From: CAYOBW01 sp964402115
GTDB taxonomy: Bacteria; Verrucomicrobiota; Kiritimatiellia; UBA8416; CAYOBW01
Assembly (NCBI GenBank): GCA_964402115.1
Contig: CAYOBW010000286.1
Location: forward strand, 1-9,573
Direction: 5' to 3'
Length of the DNA stretch: 9,573 nucleotides
Positions 6,187 through 9,573 of the stretch are shown in pieces. Numbering within the stretch: the first letter of the stretch is position 1; each line of letters opens with the position of its first letter. The translations under genes and the position numbers were made by a program. A model generated the notes under the pieces. The model was not told the DNA's origin and ran no database searches. It saw only the letters and a list, made by a program, of their open reading frames with translations.

Positions 6187-6241
6187 GTCGCCAGGGCAAA
6201 CGCATCCGAATTGAGGCCTGAATTTGGCGTTGCCCTGCGAC
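6187..6241. repeat. 55-nt imperfect inverted repeat between divergent genes
   Basis: Nested arms are gtcg (6187-6190) with cgac (6238-6241), cagggcaa (6192-6199) with ttgccctg (6230-6237), cgc (6201-6203) with gcg (6227-6229), and aatt (6209-6212) with aatt (6221-6224). An aggcct core is at 6214-6219. Single-base bulges (6191, 6200) and a small internal loop interrupt them. About 19 pairs form outside the core. It lies 138 nt from the bacterioferritin start and 80 nt from the lipoprotein start, so it is not a terminator of either flanking gene. An operator, a repeat element or a structured RNA are all possible. Confidence 0.6.
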
Positions 6242-6258
6242 CGGTTCAACCCTACTCT
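6230..6258 (+). promoter_or_regulatory. Candidate promoter of the lipoprotein-FAD oxidoreductase operon
   Basis: ttgccc (6230-6235) and tactct (6253-6258) are 17 nt apart, with a predicted start near 6265 and a leader of about 55 nt. The -35 hexamer lies wholly inside the right arm of the 55-nt inverted repeat, so a protein bound to that repeat could block or recruit RNA polymerase. No comparably convincing promoter was found for the minus-strand bacterioferritin gene. Confidence 0.38.
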
Positions 6259-6320
6259 CGCCATCCGGTTGGCTGGCGCGTTCACGAACACGAAGCGGTT
6301 CGCCTGCGAGGGTTTGTATC

Positions 6321-6755
6321 ATGAAGAACCTGCCCGCAATTCTGGTTGTCGCGCTGTTGCTCTGTTCGTGTGGGCGGAGTGCCCGGGAACAGGACAACGC
6401 GATTCTGGTGATCGCGCCCTACAAAGTGGCGGCCACCTGGGTCATTGACGACGCCAGCCGCGGTTTGAAACGTGAGCCGTTTGTCGCGGGGATTCCGAAA
6501 CTGATTGACCGCCTGACCAGCGACATTCCGAACGCGGATAGGGGCTTCCGGCTGCTCTTCTCGGCCAAGCCCTTTCCCGGCTACACGCACAAGCTGACTT
6601 GGAAACGCAAGGACGGCAGCGGAAACTGGTACTACGCGGAGGCGTTCAAAGCCGAAGGGTGGCTTTGCCCGGCCCTCCTCCGCTTCTTCTCATCCCCCCC
6701 GAAGGAAATCTACATCAGAGCGGAAGCCATGGGAAACGAGGCCCCCCAGTCATGA
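6321..6755 (+). CDS. DUF6717-like predicted lipoprotein
   Basis: The product is 144 residues. The N-terminus is a lipoprotein signal: K2, a hydrophobic stretch at 4-14, and a lipobox-like L14-C15-S16-C17, with C17 the likely lipidated residue. The rest has features I associate with DUF6717: VIAPYKVAATWVIDD near residues 30-44, REPFVAGIPKLIDRLTSDIPNA near 51-72, GFRLLFSAKPFPGY, then WYYAEA and EGWLCPALLRFF, and a final KEIYIRAE strand. Conserved Trp, Cys and aromatic positions suggest a small folded domain, but no catalytic motif or established function is known to me. The start has gaggg (6308-6312) 8 nt upstream. The stop overlaps the next start as ATGA (6752-6755), so the two genes are probably translated together. 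Homologues I recall begin near the VIAPY motif without a signal, so the lipoprotein form here may be a variant. Neither the family nor the signal call has been checked by search. Confidence 0.82.
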   Translation: MKNLPAILVVALLLCSCGRSAREQDNAILVIAPYKVAATWVIDDASRGLKREPFVAGIPKLIDRLTSDIPNADRGFRLLFSAKPFPGYTHKLTWKRKDGSGNWYYAEAFKAEGWLCPALLRFFSSPPKEIYIRAEAMGNEAPQS

Positions 6756-9568
6756 CACGTGCTCTTCTGACGCTAACGACCATTGGCTGGCTGGTGGCTG
6801 GCACCGCCCCTGCCGCGCCTGTCGTGCCGGGCAGCCTGGAGGACCTGGCGCGGTTTCGCAAGCCGCCGCGCGAGGTGACCATGGCGGTGGACGGGTTCCT
6901 GTGGGTCGAGGCCGAGGACTTCGCCGACTACGGCGAGTGGCGGCTCGACACGCAGTTCGTGCACAAGATGGGGTCGGCCTACCTGCTCGCCGGCGGCGTC
7001 GGCACGCCGATCCGCGACGCCGTGACCGAGGTGCGTCTGCCGCGGGCCGGCACGTACCGCCTCTGGGTGCGCGCGAAGAACTGGCTGCCGGAGCACGCGC
7101 CCGGGCGTTTCGCCGTTGTGGTGGGCGACCGGCAGGCGGAGCATGTCTGCGGCGCGGCGCCGACCAACGCGTGGACCTGGGAAGCGGCGGGCGACTTCAC
7201 CCTGGCCCGGGGCAAGGTGCGGCTGGCGCTGCGGGACCTCACGGGTGCGTTCGCCCGCTGCGACGCGCTGCTGTTCGCGCGCGACCTCGCCTACCGCCCG
7301 CCCGCGGAGCTGGAGGCCTGCCAGCACGAGCGGGCGCGGCTGACGGGCGCGCCGCGGAAGGTCGAGGACGCGGGCGACTACGACGTGGTCGTGGTCGGCG
7401 CGGGCACGGCCGGCTGCGCCGCCGCGATCGCCGCCGCGCGCACCGGCGCGCGCACCGCGCTGGTGCAGGATCGCCCCGTGCTCGGCGGCAACGCCAGCAG
7501 CGAGCTGGGCGTGGGGACGTGCGGGGCGAGCGTCTCGCACCCCAACGCGCGGGAGAGCGGCATCATCGAGGAGGCCAACCTGCTGCGCGCCCGGCACGGC
7601 TATCGCAAGTGGAGCGAGGCGTTTCAGGCGCTGGCCGGCGGGGAGCCGAACCTGGCGGTGTTCCTCAACCGCCGCGTGATCGCGGCGGACATGCGGGACG
7701 CGGCGACCATTGCCGCCGTGCGGGCGGTGGACACGCTGACGCTGGCGGCCAGCCGCTTCCGCGGCCGGCTGTTCATCGACTGCACGGGCGACGGCTGGGT
7801 CGGCTACTACGCCGGCGCGCAGTACCGCTTCGGCCGCGAGGCGCGGGACGAGTTCGGCGAGTCCGCCGCGCCGCCGCGGGCGGATGCGATCACGATGAGT
7901 GGGTGCCTGATGGGCAACCTGGCTATCTCCTACCGGGCCGACGACACGGGGCGGCCCGTCGACTACACGCCGCCCCCGTGGGCCGTGCAGCTGCCGCCGC
8001 CGGACGCGTTCGGGCGCGAGCCGCGGAATTTCGCCGGTGGACAGTGGTGGCTGGAGCACCCGGGCGACATCGACGACCTGGCCGATCCCGAGCTGGCCCG
8101 CGACGAGCTGATCCGCATCAGCTTCGCCTACTGGGGGTTCATTAAGAACGGCTGGCGCGAAAGGGACCGCGCACGCAACTACACGCTGGCGTACGTGCCG
8201 CACATGGACGCGCGGCGCGAGACGCGGCGGCTCGTCGGCGACTACATTCTGAAACAGCAGGACGCGGAGGCCGGCACGCTGTTTCCGGACCGCGTCTCGT
8301 ACGGCGGCTGGAGCCTCGACGTGCACCACCCGCGCGGCATCTTCTCCGGAAAGGAGGGGCCGTACTACTTCGATGGGCGGGTGCCGATCTACAGCATTCC
8401 CTTCCGCACGCTGTACTCGACCAACATCGTCAACCTGCTCTTCGCCGGCCGCAACGTGAGCGTGACGCACATCGCCCTTGGCTCGGTGCGGGTGGAGTCC
8501 ACGCTGGCGACGCTGGGGCAGGCCGCGGGCACCGCCGCCGCGCTCTGCCTGCGGCTGAGCGTCGGGCCGCGCGCGCTGGGACAGCGCCACATCGGTGCGC
8601 TGCAACAGCAGCTGCTGAAGGACGATCAGTACATCCCGGGGCTGCGGAACGAGGATGACGCGGACCTCGCGCGCGCGGCGGCCGTGACGGCGTCGAGCGC
8701 GCAGAGCTTCCAGGCTTTCACGCGCCAGCAGGTGAAGACCGCCGAGGGGCACGAGCTGAACATGCCGCGGGCGGTCATGTTCCCGCGCGGCCTCACCGAC
8801 CGGATCGGCACCCTCAACCTCTGCCTGGTTTCGGCGCGCAAGGACGCGGTCGAGACGACCCTGCACCTGCGCGGTGCGGCCGCGGCGGGCGATTTCTCCG
8901 CGACCGGCGACGTGGCGACCGCGACGGCGACCGTGCCGGCGGGGCGGCGGCTGTACGTCGCGTTCAAGCTGGATTGCGCCGTGACGCAGCCGTACCTCTG
9001 GGTCTGGCTGCCCCCGACGCCCGGCGTGACGTGGGAGCTGATGGAAGGTGCGCTGCCCGGGCCCTGCCGCGCCTATGGCGGGGACGCGGCGCGGGCGTGG
9101 ACCGTCGTGAAGGGGCAGCAGTACGCCTTCTTCGTCGAGCCGCCGCTGCGCCTGCCCATGGACCAGCGGGCGGAGCAAGTGACCGACGGCGTGGCGCGCA
9201 TCGTGGCCGGGGACAGCCACCTCTGGGCGTCCGATCCCGGACAGCCCCTGCCGCAGTGGGTCGAACTCGATTTCGGCAAGGCCGTCGCCGTCAACGCCGT
9301 GCGGCTGACGTTCGACACCGAGCTCAACGCGCGCTTCCCGGTCGCCCCGGTCGTGCCGCGCTGCGTGCGGGATTACCGCGTCGAAGCCTACGATGGCCGC
9401 GCCTGGCGCGAGGTGGCGGCGGTGAAGGACAACTTCCTGCGCCACCGCGTGCACCGTTTCAAGACGCGCGAGGTCGTGAAGCTGAGGCTGACCGTGGACG
9501 CGACCCACGGCGACCCCTCGGCCCGCGTCTTCGAGATCCGCGCGTACCGGGAGCCGGACGGAAGGTGA
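6752..9568 (+). CDS. Exported FAD-dependent oxidoreductase (PF12831 type) with flanking binding domains
   Basis: The product is 938 residues. The start is the ATG of the ATGA overlap, with a weak gagg (6738-6741) 10 nt upstream and a signal peptide right after it (hydrophobic to about 17, cleavage near APA-AP at 22). The longer frame back to 6599 only shadows the lipoprotein gene. Domains in order: a golvesin/Xly-CBD-like beta domain at about 48-185 (FLWVEAEDF, then RLPRAGTYRLWVRAKNW); an FAD domain at about 210-640; a beta-rich linker domain from about 645; and an F5/8 type C-like domain at about 810-935 (VTDGVAR, then PQWVELDFG and VRLTFDTELN). FAD contacts are DVVVVGAGTAG (dinucleotide motif G216-A-G-T-A-G221), D343-CTGDG, and NLLFAGRN from N561 near the end of the domain. 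RETRR at 489-493 is typical of the family. The substrate is unknown. The binding domains and the nearby fucosidase suggest a carbohydrate or polymer-bound substrate, which is inference. No twin-arginine motif is visible. Confidence 0.88.
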   Translation: MTRALLTLTTIGWLVAGTAPAAPVVPGSLEDLARFRKPPREVTMAVDGFLWVEAEDFADYGEWRLDTQFVHKMGSAYLLAGGVGTPIRDAVTEVRLPRAGTYRLWVRAKNWLPEHAPGRFAVVVGDRQAEHVCGAAPTNAWTWEAAGDFTLARGKVRLALRDLTGAFARCDALLFARDLAYRPPAELEACQHERARLTGAPRKVEDAGDYDVVVVGAGTAGCAAAIAAARTGARTALVQDRPVLGGNASSELGVGTCGASVSHPNARESGIIEEANLLRARHGYRKWSEAFQALAGGEPNLAVFLNRRVIAADMRDAATIAAVRAVDTLTLAASRFRGRLFIDCTGDGWVGYYAGAQYRFGREARDEFGESAAPPRADAITMSGCLMGNLAISYRADDTGRPVDYTPPPWAVQLPPPDAFGREPRNFAGGQWWLEHPGDIDDLADPELARDELIRISFAYWGFIKNGWRERDRARNYTLAYVPHMDARRETRRLVGDYILKQQDAEAGTLFPDRVSYGGWSLDVHHPRGIFSGKEGPYYFDGRVPIYSIPFRTLYSTNIVNLLFAGRNVSVTHIALGSVRVESTLATLGQAAGTAAALCLRLSVGPRALGQRHIGALQQQLLKDDQYIPGLRNEDDADLARAAAVTASSAQSFQAFTRQQVKTAEGHELNMPRAVMFPRGLTDRIGTLNLCLVSARKDAVETTLHLRGAAAAGDFSATGDVATATATVPAGRRLYVAFKLDCAVTQPYLWVWLPPTPGVTWELMEGALPGPCRAYGGDAARAWTVVKGQQYAFFVEPPLRLPMDQRAEQVTDGVARIVAGDSHLWASDPGQPLPQWVELDFGKAVAVNAVRLTFDTELNARFPVAPVVPRCVRDYRVEAYDGRAWREVAAVKDNFLRHRVHRFKTREVVKLRLTVDATHGDPSARVFEIRAYREPDGR

Positions 9569-9573
9569 ACGGC

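Noticed and set aside
6599..6751. An in-frame upstream start for the FAD oxidoreductase
   Set aside because: It lies inside the lipoprotein gene, encodes unlikely sequence, and would bury the signal peptide that follows the ATG at 6752.
6773..9508. A 911-codon open frame on the minus strand opposite the FAD oxidoreductase
   Set aside because: It is a GC-driven antisense shadow: Arg/Ala/His/Pro-rich low-complexity translation, no family motif, and full overlap with a gene whose domains are clear.

Overview
This is a GC-rich (clearly above 60%) bacterial chromosomal window with seven protein-coding genes, most of them recognisable at family level. The mix is a secreted GH29 fucosidase with an added sugar-binding domain, a secreted FAD oxidoreductase of the PF12831 type flanked by binding domains, a DUF6717-like protein and a DUF6941-like protein. 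It points to the PVC superphylum (Kiritimatiellota, Lentisphaerota, Verrucomicrobiota or Planctomycetota). That assignment is inference from gene content, since there is no rRNA or other marker here. No tRNA, rRNA, CRISPR, transposase or phage gene was seen.

Layout. (1) 1-161 is a leader region with a hairpin at 27-44 and a good promoter candidate at 90-117. (2) 162-1115 encodes an exported protein resembling DUF3472. (3) 1318-2739 encodes an exported alpha-L-fucosidase (GH29) with an N-terminal beta-sandwich domain. It is probably transcribed from its own promoter at 1165-1194. (4) 3038-5467 is a tight three-gene operon: a PlsC-type lysophospholipid acyltransferase, a small DUF6941-like protein with a perfect Shine-Dalgarno sequence, and alanine racemase, with gaps of 22 and 20 nt. 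(5) 5498-6049, on the minus strand and convergent with alr, encodes a bacterioferritin-like di-iron protein. (6) 6050-6320 is a divergent intergenic region rich in inverted repeats. (7) 6321-6755 encodes a DUF6717-like predicted lipoprotein. It overlaps by ATGA with 6752-9568, a 938-residue exported FAD-dependent oxidoreductase.

How they may work together. The three exported proteins at the left and right ends (DUF3472-like, fucosidase, FAD enzyme) suit a bacterium that processes complex, possibly fucose-containing, glycans outside the cytoplasm. The central operon is housekeeping: phospholipid synthesis and D-alanine for peptidoglycan. The bacterioferritin is an iron-storage or oxidative-stress gene with its own control region.

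The strongest unexplained signals are a 55-nt imperfect inverted repeat (6187-6241) overlapping the candidate promoter of the lipoprotein/FAD operon, two tandem palindromes just upstream of the bacterioferritin ribosome binding site, and the translationally coupled lipoprotein plus flavoenzyme pair. I see no complete undescribed defence or mobile system.
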